A stretch of 64,000 nt of DNA from Thiomonas arsenitoxydans (GCF_000253115.1 NC_014145.1:2914001-2978000); one strand, 5' to 3'; shown: positions 10,306 to 19,809, numbered from the stretch's first letter. Numbers and translations are program-made. Notes: a model not told the origin generated them from the letters alone.

Positions 10306-10632
10306 ATGAAAAAAGCTGTTTTCGCTGCTGCCCTGGCCGCTGCCGCCACCATGACCATGTCATCGGCTTTCGCCGCTGAAGACATGCTGGCTCTGGCCAA
10401 ATCGAAGAACTGCCTGGCTTGCCACGCAGTGGACAAAAAACTGGTTGGCCCGTCCTACCAGGAAGTCGCCGCCAAGTACGCTGGCAAACCGGGTGCGGTT
10501 GACACCCTGAGCAAGGCCATCCTGCACGGCGTGTCTGGCGTGTGGGGCCCGGTGCCCATGCCCGCCAACCCGCAAGTCACCCCCGCCCAAGCCAAGCAAC
10601 TGGCCGAGTGGGTGCTGTCGCTGAAGAAGTAA
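10306..10632 (+). CDS. Class I c-type cytochrome, c551/c552-like, periplasmic
   Basis: A 108-residue precursor with a Sec signal peptide ending near AFA-AE (residue 23). Mature protein is about 85 residues with one haem motif CLACH (Cys36, Cys39, His40). MPANP supplies the likely distal methionine ligand, Met85. This is the size and layout of cytochrome c551/c552, a soluble electron carrier to oxidases or other terminal reductases. A CTGGAGG ribosome binding site lies eight bases before the ATG. It has its own terminator and no functional partner next door. Confidence 0.93.
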   Translation: MKKAVFAAALAAAATMTMSSAFAAEDMLALAKSKNCLACHAVDKKLVGPSYQEVAAKYAGKPGAVDTLSKAILHGVSGVWGPVPMPANPQVTPAQAKQLAEWVLSLKK

Positions 10633-10710
10633 TTCATACGCATTCATAGGCGACACCCGCAATATCTAGTGTTGCCTTGAAGGACGTAGATCGATAGGTC
10701 TGCGACGCTG

Positions 10711-10746
10711 AAAAGCCGAGATGCCGCGAGGTCTCTCGGCTTTTTT
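10711..10746 (+). terminator. Intrinsic terminator after the cytochrome c gene
   Basis: GCCGAGA at 10715-10721 pairs with TCTCGGC at 10734-10740 across a 12-base loop, and six T follow at 10741-10746. It lies about 80 bases after the cytochrome c stop codon on the plus strand. Confidence 0.85.
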
Positions 10747-10780
10747 ATGCGCGCCGCTCCCACAGACTGAATCGGCGCCC

Positions 10781-10806
10781 ATAAAAAAGCGCCCCGAAGG
10801 GCGCTT
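10781..10806 (-). terminator. Intrinsic terminator after the livJ-like gene
   Basis: AAGCGCCC (10787-10794) pairs with GGGCGCTT (10799-10806) around a CGAA loop. On the minus strand the hairpin is followed by a T run reading TTTTTTAT. It lies 48 bases after the binding-protein stop codon and closes that gene as a single-gene unit. Confidence 0.9.
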
Positions 10807-10853
10807 GGTTTTGATGGACCGCTGCCGCAACAGACGGTCTAATCGCACCGGGT

Positions 10854-11990
10854 TTACTGCACGGCTACCACACTCTTCTTGCCGTCCTTGTCGAACGTCG
10901 AGATGGTGATGGTGGCGTCCACCAACTCACCAGTCTTGGTGAAGTGAATATCTTTCTTGGTCACGCCGTTGTAGTCGATGTTCTGGATGAAGGGCAGGTA
11001 CTTCTTCGGATCGACTGACTTGGCTTTCATCATCGCATGCGCCAGCACCATGGTGCCGTCATACGAGTAAGGCGAATAAAGCTGGAACGCGCTGGCGCCG
11101 AACTCGGCGTCATAGCGCCTTTTCCAGGCTTCGCCGCCCGGCATCTGGCTCAGCGGGGAGCCGCCTTCGGCGCAGGTGACGCCAGCAACGGCTTCACCCG
11201 CGAGCTTGCCCAGTTCCGGTGCGCAGATGCCATCGCCGCCCATCAGCGTGGCCTTGATGCCCAGTTGGCGCATCTGGCGAACCAGCGGGCCGGCCTGGGG
11301 ATACATGCCGCCGTAGAAAATGATGTCCGGCTGCGAAGCCTTGATCTTGGTCAGAATGGCGGAGAAGTCGGTGGCTTTGTCGTTGGTGTACTCGCGATCC
11401 ACCAGTTTCATGCCGTCTTTCTGGGCCGTCTTGGCGAACACGTCGGCCACGCCCTGACCGTAGGCGGTACGATCATCGATCACGGCGACGGTCTTGGCTT
11501 TCAGCGTGTTCTTGGCATAGTTGGCCAGACCTGCGCCCAGCGCGCTGTCGTTGGCGATGATGCGGAAGAAGGTCTTGAAACCTTGTTGCGAAATCTTGGG
11601 ATCGGTGGAAGAAGGAGTGATGTTGGGGATGCCGGCGTTGTTGTAAATGCGCGAAGCGGGGAAGGTGCAGCCGGAGTTCAGGTGGCCGACGACGCCATTG
11701 ACCTTTTCATCAACGAATTTTTGCGCCACGGTGGTGGCTTGTTTCGGGTCGGCTTGGTCGTCCTGGGCATCGACCTTCCACTCGACCTTTTTGCCGCCGA
11801 TGACGATGTTCTGCGCGTTCAGATCTTTGATGGCCATTTTCACGCCGTTGGCGTTGTCCTGGCCGAAGCTGGCTTGCGGGCCAGACAGGGGAGATGCGCT
11901 ACCGATGGTGACGGTGATGGTGTCCGCAGCGTAGGCGGTGCCAATGGCCATGGACAGGGCCAGCAGCGGAGCGACGTGTTTCAGTTTCAT
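10854..11990 (-). CDS. Branched-chain amino acid type ABC transporter substrate-binding protein
   Basis: A 378-residue periplasmic binding protein of the LivJ family (type I periplasmic fold). Residues 1-21 form a Sec signal peptide. The mature start TITVTIGSASPLSGPQASFGQDNANGVKMAI is typical of LivJ/LivK (given here for orientation, in parts: PLSGPQASFGQD and NGVKMAI). GGAGG precedes the ATG at 11990. A terminator follows, and no livH, livM, livG or livF gene is nearby, so it is an orphan component that must use permeases encoded elsewhere. The exact ligand cannot be told from sequence. Confidence 0.92.
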   Translation of the reverse strand: MKLKHVAPLLALSMAIGTAYAADTITVTIGSASPLSGPQASFGQDNANGVKMAIKDLNAQNIVIGGKKVEWKVDAQDDQADPKQATTVAQKFVDEKVNGVVGHLNSGCTFPASRIYNNAGIPNITPSSTDPKISQQGFKTFFRIIANDSALGAGLANYAKNTLKAKTVAVIDDRTAYGQGVADVFAKTAQKDGMKLVDREYTNDKATDFSAILTKIKASQPDIIFYGGMYPQAGPLVRQMRQLGIKATLMGGDGICAPELGKLAGEAVAGVTCAEGGSPLSQMPGGEAWKRRYDAEFGASAFQLYSPYSYDGTMVLAHAMMKAKSVDPKKYLPFIQNIDYNGVTKKDIHFTKTGELVDATITISTFDKDGKKSVVAVQ

Positions 11991-12170
11991 GAATGAGCCT
12001 CCAATAGGAAAGACGTGTGTTGTGTTGTGAAGTCAGCTTGAATCTGACAGGGCGATACATTAACCGAGTTACAGAATTTTGAACAGATCGCCTTTACCAA
12101 CACTAGCAAGCAATGTGCCTGCTGGCTTTTGGGTTGACTGCCTGGCAAAACTATTTCAGTTCAAGCGGTT

Positions 12171-12533
12171 TCAAGCTTGCTGCAACGCCTCGGCGAGCGA
12201 GGCGCGCAGGGTTGGCTTGAGGGTGTCGAACAGTCTGGCGGCCAGTTGGGGGGCCAGCGCATCCAGCTCGGCGTAAACCAGCTCCAGCAACTGCTGCTGA
12301 AGCCCGGGTGCGATGCGCAGCCAGAGTTCGTCGAGGTCGATGGCGGGCACCTCCAGCAACGGAACGTCTGCAGACTGTGCAAGCTCGGGGCCGCGATAGA
12401 CCGCCTGCGCATAGGCCGAGGGCTGGACTGCAAACGGGGGTTCGACGATGTCTTCCTCGATCACGGCATCCTCAGGCTCCAATCGCTCGGTGAGCACGGG
12501 CAAGACGACAGGGTTGGGCGGTAAAGATTTCAT
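12171..12533 (-). CDS. Hypothetical acidic protein downstream of holC
   Basis: A 120-residue protein with no family I recognise. The first 60 residues are acidic and proline-rich (EPEDAVIEEDIVEPPF). The second half is a predicted amphipathic helix region rich in Leu and Ala (ELVYAELDALAPQLAARLFDTL). There is no signal peptide or membrane segment. Its ATG overlaps the holC stop by four bases (ATGA), so it is translationally coupled to the DNA polymerase III chi subunit and is likely expressed with pepA-holC. Confidence 0.75.
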   Translation of the reverse strand: MKSLPPNPVVLPVLTERLEPEDAVIEEDIVEPPFAVQPSAYAQAVYRGPELAQSADVPLLEVPAIDLDELWLRIAPGLQQQLLELVYAELDALAPQLAARLFDTLKPTLRASLAEALQQA

Positions 12534-12955
12534 GATCGGGACGGGATGATGGTGGGATCGAACCCGGCGGCCCGATAAGCGCGCAGGCGTTCGCGGGCGG
12601 CGGGCTTGTCGGGCCCGTTTTCACTGACGAGTTCGATCACTCGCTCCAGAGATTCCCAGCCGGTCACCAGATCGGGGCCGAGATTCACCAGGGCAGTCAC
12701 CCGCCCGGCCCGGGGCAGATCGGGCTGAGGAGCCAGGATGACCGGCGTTTTGTCAGCGAGCGGGTCGTCCTGCCAGACATGCGGCACAAAACTGCCGGGC
12801 TGAAAAGTCCACAACAACGGATCGAGTTCCGTGAGCAAGGGCTCGGGCGCGGCTACCAGCACGCGAGCGCCGCGCTGTGTCGCCGTGCGCAGCAGCCCAC
12901 AGGCGTAACGCAGCGGGTCAGGCAGGTTCACACGAAACTCGACTGAGCAGGGCAT
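12530..12955 (-). CDS. holC: DNA polymerase III chi subunit
   Basis: A 141-residue protein matching HolC, the clamp-loader accessory subunit that links psi to single-strand binding protein. The start VEFRVNLPDPLRYACGLLRTA and the central WTFQPGSFVPHVW are characteristic, as is the C-terminal segment with LRAYRAAGFDPTI. The ATG at 12955 (MPCSVEF) is preferred to one ten codons upstream. It follows pepA by 33 bases, the common pepA-holC pairing in proteobacteria. Confidence 0.9.
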   Translation of the reverse strand: MPCSVEFRVNLPDPLRYACGLLRTATQRGARVLVAAPEPLLTELDPLLWTFQPGSFVPHVWQDDPLADKTPVILAPQPDLPRAGRVTALVNLGPDLVTGWESLERVIELVSENGPDKPAARERLRAYRAAGFDPTIIPSRS

Positions 12956-12988
12956 GATGGCGCGCAACGGCGGGTTGCCGGACAACGC

Positions 12989-14452
12989 TTACTGCGCCTG
13001 CGACAGCAGGTAGCTGACCAGCAGCGGCACCGGGCGGCCGGTGGCCCCCTTGTTGGCGCCGCTGTTCCAGGCCGTGCCCGCGATGTCGAGGTGCGCCCAG
13101 CGGTAGTCTTTGGCGAAACGCCACAGGAAGCAGGCTGCGGTGATGGCGCCAGCAGGGCGCCCGCCGATATTGGCCACATCGGCGAAATTGCTCTTGAGCG
13201 CATCGGCGTAGTCGGTCTCAAGCGGCATGCGCCAGCAGGGATCGAGCGTGGCGCGACCGGCTTCGAGCAGCGCGTCGGCCAGAGCGTCGTCTGCGGTGAA
13301 CAGGCCGCTGTTGACCTTGCCCAGCGCAATCACGCAGGCCCCGGTGAGCGTGGCGATGTCCACCACCGACTGCGGTTTGTAGCGTGCCGCGTAGGTCAGC
13401 GCGTCGCAGAGGATGAGGCGGCCTTCGGCGTCGGTGTTGAGAATTTCGATGGTCTGACCCGACATGCTGGTCACCACATCACCGGGTTTGATGGCACCGC
13501 CGTCGGGCATGTTCTCGGTGGCCGCGATCAGGCCGACCACGTTGATCTTGGGTTTGATGCGGGCAATGGCCTCGAACGCGCCCAGCACCGACGCGGCTCC
13601 GGACATGTCGAACTTCATTTCGTCCATCTCGGCGCCGGGCTTGAGCGAAATGCCGCCGGTATCGAAGGTCACGCCTTTACCGACGAGCACATGCGGCGCG
13701 TCTTTCTTGCCCGCGCCGCGATATTCCAGCACGATGAACTTGGGCGGCTGCACCGAGCCCTGCGCCACGGCCAGAAACGAACCCATGCCGAGCTTTTCCA
13801 TTTCCGGACGCCCGAGCACCTTGCAATCCAGTCCGTGGAATTTGGCCATCTTTTTCGCCATTTCAGCGAGATAGGTGGGCGTGCAGTAATTAGCCGGCAG
13901 ATTGGCGAGTTCGCGCGTGAGGCGCACGCCGATGGCGACCGACTCGGCCTGCTGCAGGGCGGCTTTCGCCGAAGTCGGCACGGCATCGCCCCCCACGGCG
14001 CAGAGCTGAACGGCTTCGAGCGCAGGGGTATCGGCGTCTTCGACGTTACACGTCGTATCGAAGCGGTAGAACACCTCGGAGAACACCGTGGGCGTGAGTT
14101 CAGCCAGGGTATCCAGGCCATTGACCGACAGCAGATGCGCCTGCTTGACCGGCAAGGTCTTGAGCATCTGGGCGGCGGCCTGCAGCGCCTTTTTCCAGTC
14201 GCGCAATTCCGGCTTGGCCGCCAGCCCCACGAGCAGCAGACGCCGCGCCGCGACCGCGGTGGGCCGGTGCAGTGATAGAACGGTGCCTGGCTTGGCCTTG
14301 AAATCGCCATCCACGGCCAGTTGGGCGATCAGGTTGTCGAGTGCGTCCGCATCGTTCAGACCGCTGGCGCCGCGCCCCTCGGGCACAAAGACCACCAGGG
14401 CATCGGTTTTGGTCTGAAGCGGCTTTTTGACGGCGGATATACTGAATTTCAT
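12989..14452 (-). CDS. pepA: Leucyl aminopeptidase (cytosol aminopeptidase, M17)
   Basis: A 487-residue two-metal aminopeptidase. The metal and substrate region is visible in VGKGVTFDTGGISLKPG and EMKFDMSGAASVLG, and the M17 signature is NTDAEGRLILCDAL. The N-terminal macro-like domain covers about residues 1-165. It removes N-terminal residues from peptides as a hexamer, and in some bacteria PepA also binds DNA. The start has an AGGAA element upstream. It is divergent from lptF with an 88-base shared upstream region. Confidence 0.96.
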   Translation of the reverse strand: MKFSISAVKKPLQTKTDALVVFVPEGRGASGLNDADALDNLIAQLAVDGDFKAKPGTVLSLHRPTAVAARRLLLVGLAAKPELRDWKKALQAAAQMLKTLPVKQAHLLSVNGLDTLAELTPTVFSEVFYRFDTTCNVEDADTPALEAVQLCAVGGDAVPTSAKAALQQAESVAIGVRLTRELANLPANYCTPTYLAEMAKKMAKFHGLDCKVLGRPEMEKLGMGSFLAVAQGSVQPPKFIVLEYRGAGKKDAPHVLVGKGVTFDTGGISLKPGAEMDEMKFDMSGAASVLGAFEAIARIKPKINVVGLIAATENMPDGGAIKPGDVVTSMSGQTIEILNTDAEGRLILCDALTYAARYKPQSVVDIATLTGACVIALGKVNSGLFTADDALADALLEAGRATLDPCWRMPLETDYADALKSNFADVANIGGRPAGAITAACFLWRFAKDYRWAHLDIAGTAWNSGANKGATGRPVPLLVSYLLSQAQ

Positions 14453-14540
14453 GTTCAGGGTTCCTGAGTGAGTGTGGCTGCATTATTCCATCGCGCTTCG
14501 CTTTACGCCCCCCTCATCGTCCCTGCCGCCAGTTTTCCTC

Positions 14541-15674
14541 ATGCTCCTCGATTTGACCCTGCGCCGTGAAATGAGCCGCAATTTCGGCGGCGCATTCACC
14601 GTGCTGTTCACCGTGGTCATCACCCTGATGCTCATTCGCATTCTGGGTCAGGCGTCCGATGGTCAGGCCAGCCCGCAGGATGTGTTTTTGCTCATCGGCC
14701 TGACCGCGCTGAGCTATTTGCAGATCGTCATCACCCTGTCGCTGTTTCTGGCGGTGCTGCTCACCTTCACCCGCATGTGGCTCGATTCCGAGATGACCAT
14801 CTGGCGCACCACCGGGGTGGGGCGGCTGCGGTTGATGATCAGCGTGCTGCGCTTTTCGTGGCCCATTCTGCTGTTGATCGCCGCGCTCACCCTGTTTGCC
14901 TGGCCCTGGGCCAACCAGCAGTCCACGGCGTTGCGCATTCGCTTCGAGCAACGCTCCGACATTTCGCGCGTGGCGCCGGGGCAGTTCCGCGAATCGGCCT
15001 CGGGCAAGCGGGTGTTTTTCATCGACAAGGGCGCGCAGGCCGGGGGGGTGGCGCACGACATCTTCATCCGCGATGACACCTCGGGCCAGACGGTGCTGAT
15101 CACGGCGCGCTCGGCGCAGGTGCAGCGCATCGATGGTCAGCCCTTTCTGGTGCTGAGCAACGGCAACCGCTACGCGCATACGCCGGGTCAGGCCAACTAC
15201 ACCATCACTTCCTTCGATTCGCTGGACATGCGGCTCGATGCAACCATCGGTTTGAGCAATGTGGCGGATAACAAAACCGGGCCGGTCAACTGGCTCACGC
15301 AGCCCAACCGCAACGTACCCACCGAGTATCTGTTCAACCCGGCCATTCCCAACTGGCTGGGCGAACTGTCGTGGCGGCTGGGTGTGCCGTTGTCTGCGGC
15401 CTTGCTGGCCTTGATGGCGCTGCCGCTGGCCTCGGGCTCGGTGCGAACCGGCCGCGCGGGCAGCCTGATCAGCGCCATTCTGGTCTACCTGATTTATTTC
15501 AACCTGCTCAATGTGCTGCAAGGCTGGATCAGCGAAGGCCGGGTGGGATTTACCAGCGGCTTCCTGCTGGTGCATGGCGGCGCGGTATTGTTGCTGTTGC
15601 TGCTGCTGATGCGGGGCAACGGCTGGCTGCACCGTCTGTGGCCAGTCCGCGCACGATCCGGAGCACACGCCTGA
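14541..15674 (+). CDS. lptF: LPS export ABC transporter permease LptF
   Basis: A 377-residue inner-membrane permease. Membrane segments are visible near residues 15-35, 55-85 and 100-120, then a periplasmic beta-jellyroll domain of about 150 residues, then three further segments near the C-terminus. LptF pairs with LptG and the LptB ATPase to extract lipopolysaccharide from the inner membrane. The ATG at 14541 is chosen because the family starts with LLDLTLRREMSRNFGGAF. Its stop overlaps the lptG start by one base (TGATG). Confidence 0.93.
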   Translation: MLLDLTLRREMSRNFGGAFTVLFTVVITLMLIRILGQASDGQASPQDVFLLIGLTALSYLQIVITLSLFLAVLLTFTRMWLDSEMTIWRTTGVGRLRLMISVLRFSWPILLLIAALTLFAWPWANQQSTALRIRFEQRSDISRVAPGQFRESASGKRVFFIDKGAQAGGVAHDIFIRDDTSGQTVLITARSAQVQRIDGQPFLVLSNGNRYAHTPGQANYTITSFDSLDMRLDATIGLSNVADNKTGPVNWLTQPNRNVPTEYLFNPAIPNWLGELSWRLGVPLSAALLALMALPLASGSVRTGRAGSLISAILVYLIYFNLLNVLQGWISEGRVGFTSGFLLVHGGAVLLLLLLLMRGNGWLHRLWPVRARSGAHA

Positions 15675-16771
15675 TGCGCACGGTACGCCGCTTTCTGCTG
15701 CTGCATGTGCTCAGCGCCGTGGGTCTGGTGACCCTGGCTTTTCTTGCGCTGCTGTTTTTCATCGACATGCTCAACGACCTGAGCAATTTGGGCAAACCGG
15801 GTTTCAGCCTGAGCGGCACCCTGCTGCATGTCGCGCTGAGCATGCCCAGCCGCGCCTATGAAGTCTTGCCCATCGCCACGCTGGTGGGTGGCGTGTTCGC
15901 GCTGGCCTCTTTGGCTGCGAGCAGCGAGTTCACCATTCTGCGAATTTCGGGACTGAGCCCGCGCGCGGCGCTGGGTTTGCTGCTGCAACTGGCCGCCGCG
16001 CTGGTGGTCACCTTGTTCTTGCTCGGTGAGTGGCTTGCCCCGGCAGCCGGGCAACTGTCGGCGCGGTTGCAGGCCGGGGGAGGGTCAGGCATCGGCACCC
16101 AATTGGCTTCGGGCGTTTGGCTGCGCAACGATTCAGACCGAAGCGGCAATCAGACCGTCAACATCAAAGCCATCAACACCCGAGGCGATCTCACTGACAT
16201 CCACATCTATGTGCTCAATGCCCAGGCGCAGATTGCTGCCGAACTGCATGCGCCCAGTGGCCAGTACGAAGGCGGTGGCACCTGGATGCTGCACAACGTC
16301 ACCCGCACCGAACTCCCGCAACAGACCGGCGCCGCCTTGAAAGTGACCCAGTTGCCGAGCTATCGCTGGCGGACCTCGCTCTCGCCTAGCGTGCTCGGAG
16401 TGCTGTTGCTGTCGCCCGACAAGATGTCGGCCATCGACCTGTGGCGCTATATCCAGCATTTGCGCGCCAATCATCAGGCGGCCGAGCGCTATGAAATCCA
16501 ACTTTGGAAAAAGCTGTTCTACCCCTTCAGCGCCGTGGTGATGTTGCTGCTCGCCCTGCCCTTCGCCTACCTGCACACGCGCTCGAAAGGCGTCAGCGGC
16601 AAAGTGCTCGCGGGCATCGTGCTGGGAATCGCGTTCATCTTGCTCAACACCTTGTTTTCCAGTCTGGGCATTTTGGGAACGTGGCCACCGGCCATCACAG
16701 CAGCCATGCCCATGCTGCTTTTTGGCGGACTGGGGCTGATCGTGTTTGCCTGGCAGGTTCGGTTCCGCTAA
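15674..16771 (+). CDS. lptG: LPS export ABC transporter permease LptG
   Basis: A 365-residue partner of LptF with the same layout: N-terminal membrane segments (VTLAFLALLFFIDMLNDL), a central periplasmic jellyroll, then C-terminal segments including FPFSAVVMLLLALPFAYLHTRS-like sequence near residue 285. The SLAASSEFTILRISGLSP segment is the cytoplasmic coupling helix region that contacts LptB. It is translationally coupled to lptF, and lptB is not in the window. Confidence 0.93.
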   Translation: MRTVRRFLLLHVLSAVGLVTLAFLALLFFIDMLNDLSNLGKPGFSLSGTLLHVALSMPSRAYEVLPIATLVGGVFALASLAASSEFTILRISGLSPRAALGLLLQLAAALVVTLFLLGEWLAPAAGQLSARLQAGGGSGIGTQLASGVWLRNDSDRSGNQTVNIKAINTRGDLTDIHIYVLNAQAQIAAELHAPSGQYEGGGTWMLHNVTRTELPQQTGAALKVTQLPSYRWRTSLSPSVLGVLLLSPDKMSAIDLWRYIQHLRANHQAAERYEIQLWKKLFYPFSAVVMLLLALPFAYLHTRSKGVSGKVLAGIVLGIAFILLNTLFSSLGILGTWPPAITAAMPMLLFGGLGLIVFAWQVRFR

Positions 16772-16793
16772 AACCGGCCGGACAAGGATAGCG

Positions 16794-17744
16794 ATGAACT
16801 TGCACCAATTCCGTTTTCTGCAAGAGGCCGTGCGCCGCAAGCTCAACCTCACCGAGGCGGCGCGGGCGCTGCATACCTCGCAGCCCGGCGTGTCCAAGGC
16901 CATCATCGAGTTGGAGAGCGAGCTGGGGGTGGAAATTTTCAGCCGCCACGGCAAGCGCATCCGCAAACTCACCGAGCCGGGCGTCGAGGTGCTGCGCAGT
17001 GTGGACATCATTCTGCGCGAGGTCGCCAACCTCAAGCGCATCGGGCAAGACTACGCCGCGCGCGACGCGGGCCAGCTCACGGTGGCCGCCACTCACACCC
17101 AGGCCCGCTACAAACTGCCCTGGGTGATTGCCGAGTTCCGCCGACGCATGCCCGCCGTGCAGGTGCAACTGTTGCAGGGCACACCCGACCAAGTGGCGCA
17201 GGCTGTGCGCGAAGAACGCGCCGATCTGGGCCTGGCCAGTGAGTCGCTGCAAGATTCGCCCGACCTGCTCACCCTGCCCTGCTACAGCTGGCAGCATCTG
17301 GCTGTCGTGCCGCACGGGCACGCCTTGTGTGATCGCACCGAGCTCACCCTGGCCGAACTGGCCACCTTTCCGCTGGTGACGTACGAGCCCACCTTTGCCG
17401 GACGCCGTCAGATCGATGCCGCCTTCGCCCATGCCAACCTGCAACCGCAGATCGTGCTCGAAGCGCTCGATTCCGACGTGCTCAAAACCTATGTCGAACT
17501 GGGGCTGGGTGTGGGGCTGATCGCCGAAATGGCCATCTCGGCTGAACGTGACACCGCACTGCGCGCACTTCCCGCCGGGCATCTGTTCGGTCAGCAGCTC
17601 ACGCGCGTGGCGTTCAAGCGCGGCGTGCTGCAACGCAGTTTCGTGCCCCTGTTCACCGAGCTGATCTCGCCCCGCCTGCCGCGCAAACTGGTGGAACAAA
17701 CCCTGCGTGGTGAGCTGGACGGACAAGACGTGTTTTCCATCTGA
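16794..17744 (+). CDS. cysB: CysB-family LysR-type transcriptional regulator
   Basis: A 316-residue LysR-type regulator of the CysB/Cbl group. The winged helix-turn-helix is at residues 1-60 with LNLTEAARALHTSQPGVSKAI. The effector domain follows, with the CysB-type segment VAATHTQARYKLPWVI near residue 100. CysB controls sulfate assimilation genes in response to N-acetylserine, and Cbl covers organosulfur use; the two cannot be separated here. An AAGGA element precedes the ATG at 16794. It follows lptG by only 22 bases but is probably functionally unrelated. Confidence 0.88.
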   Translation: MNLHQFRFLQEAVRRKLNLTEAARALHTSQPGVSKAIIELESELGVEIFSRHGKRIRKLTEPGVEVLRSVDIILREVANLKRIGQDYAARDAGQLTVAATHTQARYKLPWVIAEFRRRMPAVQVQLLQGTPDQVAQAVREERADLGLASESLQDSPDLLTLPCYSWQHLAVVPHGHALCDRTELTLAELATFPLVTYEPTFAGRRQIDAAFAHANLQPQIVLEALDSDVLKTYVELGLGVGLIAEMAISAERDTALRALPAGHLFGQQLTRVAFKRGVLQRSFVPLFTELISPRLPRKLVEQTLRGELDGQDVFSI

Positions 17745-17759
17745 TCGCCGCCGTCCCCC

Positions 17760-18923
17760 ATGTCGCTCCAAACTCACCAAACGCCCCACATTGCCTCGCG
17801 TCTGCCGCAAGTTGGCACCACCATCTTCACCGTCATGTCGGCACTGGCGCAGGAGCATGGCGCCATCAACCTCGGCCAGGGATTTCCGGATTTTTCCTGT
17901 GACCCGCGCCTCATCGACGCGGTGGATCAGGCCATGCGCCGCGGCGCCAACCAATATCCGCCCATGACCGGCGTTCCCGCCTTGCGGCAAGCGGTGGCCG
18001 ACAAGATCGCCGCGCTGCACGGTATGCGCTATGACGCCGACGCCGAAATCACCATCACCGCCGGGGCGACTCAGGCCATTTTCACGGCCCTGCTCGCCGT
18101 GGTGCATCCGGGCGATGAAGTCATTGTGCTCACGCCCAGCTACGACAGCTACCTGCCCAACATCGCCCTGTGCGGCGGCGTGGCCCGCACCGTGCCCTTG
18201 CAAGCCGACTTCCGCCCGGATTTCACCGCCATTGCCGCGGCCATCACCCCACGCACCCGTGCCTTGCTCATCAACAGTCCGCACAATCCCAGCGGCACGG
18301 TCTGGAGCGAGGCCGATATGCGCCAGCTCGAAGCGCTGCTCGCGCCCACCGACATCGTGCTGATTGCCGATGAGGTGTACGAGCACATGGTGTTCGACGG
18401 CGCACAGCATCAGAGCGCCGCGCGGTTTCCCGGCCTGGCCGCGCGTACCTTCGTGGTGTCGAGTTTCGGCAAAACCTTTCACGTCACGGGTTGGAAGGTC
18501 GGCAGCGTCGCCGCCCCGGCCGCGCTCACCGCCGAGTTCCGCAAGGTGCATCAGTTCAACGTATTCACCGTCAACACGCCCATGCAGCATGGCTTGGCCC
18601 ACTATCTGGCCGACCCGGCGCCTTACCGCGATCTGCCCGGCTTCTATCAGGCCAAGCGCGACCGCTTCCGCGCCGGGCTCGCGGGCAGCCGGTTTGAACT
18701 GCTGCCCTGCAGCGGCAGCTACTTTCAGTGCGTGCGCTACGACGCCATCAGCGACCTGCCGGACGACGCCTTCTGCCGCTGGCTCACCGCCGAGATCGGC
18801 GTGGCCGCTATTCCGCTATCGGCCTTCGAGCCCGACGGACGGCAGCGCGGCGTGGTTCGTTTCTGTTTCGCCAAACAAGACGCCACACTGGACGCCGCGC
18901 TCAAACGGCTTGCTGCGCTGTAG
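17760..18923 (+). CDS. PLP-dependent aminotransferase, methionine aminotransferase (YbdL) type
   Basis: A 387-residue class I/II aminotransferase. GQGFPDF at the start, NSPHNPSGT (residues 172-180), Asp204/Tyr207 and the PLP lysine Lys238 in SSFGKTFHVTGWK are all present. The arginine that binds the substrate carboxylate is in GVVRFCF. The sequence most resembles YbdL/kynurenine-aminotransferase-like enzymes that act on methionine and aromatic amino acids. It lies 15 bases after the CysB-like gene, so a role in sulfur amino acid metabolism is plausible but inferred. Confidence 0.88.
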   Translation: MSLQTHQTPHIASRLPQVGTTIFTVMSALAQEHGAINLGQGFPDFSCDPRLIDAVDQAMRRGANQYPPMTGVPALRQAVADKIAALHGMRYDADAEITITAGATQAIFTALLAVVHPGDEVIVLTPSYDSYLPNIALCGGVARTVPLQADFRPDFTAIAAAITPRTRALLINSPHNPSGTVWSEADMRQLEALLAPTDIVLIADEVYEHMVFDGAQHQSAARFPGLAARTFVVSSFGKTFHVTGWKVGSVAAPAALTAEFRKVHQFNVFTVNTPMQHGLAHYLADPAPYRDLPGFYQAKRDRFRAGLAGSRFELLPCSGSYFQCVRYDAISDLPDDAFCRWLTAEIGVAAIPLSAFEPDGRQRGVVRFCFAKQDATLDAALKRLAAL

Positions 18924-18924
18924 G

Positions 18925-19809
18925 CTATTTGTCGCGCCACGCCTGCACCGCCTGCGCCAGCAGTTCGGGCAGGGTGTTGGAACGAACGTCCAGCCCCAGT
19001 ACACCGAGCGCCTGCTGCACGCTCTGCGCCCCGCCCACGAAGGCTGCCGCGCCCTGGTGCTTGGAGAGTTTTTCTCCCTGCGCATCTCGCACCAGCGGGG
19101 TGTGCAGATAGCGCGGCGTCGGCAGACCGAGCAGACGCTGCAGGGCGATCTGCCGTGCGGTTGACGCGGCCAGATCTTCCCCGCGCACCACATCGGTCAC
19201 GCCTTGCGTCGCATCGTCCACCACCACGGCGAGTTGATAGGCCCAGGCGCCGTCGGCGCGTTTGAGCACAAAGTCGCCCACCTCCTGGCTGAGCACCTGA
19301 GACTGCGCGCCCAAGCGGCGGTCGCTCCAGCGCAGGGGCTGCGCGGCATCGTCAGGCAGACGCACGCGCCACGATCGCGGACTACGGCCGTGCAGCCCTG
19401 TGCGGCAAGTTCCGGGATACACCGCCTCATGCCCGCGCGCCAGCAGGCGGCCCTGCGCGCCAAGTAGCGCCAGAATGTCTGAGCGGGAACAGCCACAGGG
19501 GTAAGCCCGACCGGAGGTGACGAGTTGGTCGAGCGCCTGCTGATAGAGCGCCTCGCGCTGCGATTGCCAAACGGGCGGCTGATCGGGCTGCAGACCGCAG
19601 TCCGCAAGTTGCTGCAGGATGCACTGAGCGGCGCCGGGCTGGTTGCGGGTGAAGTCCACATCTTCCACGCGCACCAGCCAGAGCCCGCCATGCGCGCGCG
19701 CGTCCAGCCAAGAGGCCAGCGCAGCGACCAGAGAGCCTGCATGCAGCGGCCCGGTGGGTGACGGCGCAAACCGGCCGATGTAAGTCTGTATCTGTAGGGA
19801 TGTCGTCAT
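18925..19809 (-). CDS. gluQ: Glutamyl-Q tRNA(Asp) synthetase
   Basis: A 294-residue truncated class I synthetase that attaches glutamate to queuosine at position 34 of tRNA(Asp). The HIGH-like motif is in [13 protein letters not shown] (residues 17-28), and the KMSKS-like motif is EKLSKHQGA. Zinc ligands are in YPCGCSRSD and YPGTCRTG. The anticodon-binding domain of glutamyl-tRNA synthetase is missing, as expected for this family (also called YadB/GluQRS). The gene converges with the aminotransferase with one base between stop codons. Confidence 0.92.
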   Translation of the reverse strand: MTTSLQIQTYIGRFAPSPTGPLHAGSLVAALASWLDARAHGGLWLVRVEDVDFTRNQPGAAQCILQQLADCGLQPDQPPVWQSQREALYQQALDQLVTSGRAYPCGCSRSDILALLGAQGRLLARGHEAVYPGTCRTGLHGRSPRSWRVRLPDDAAQPLRWSDRRLGAQSQVLSQEVGDFVLKRADGAWAYQLAVVVDDATQGVTDVVRGEDLAASTARQIALQRLLGLPTPRYLHTPLVRDAQGEKLSKHQGAAAFVGGAQSVQQALGVLGLDVRSNTLPELLAQAVQAWRDK

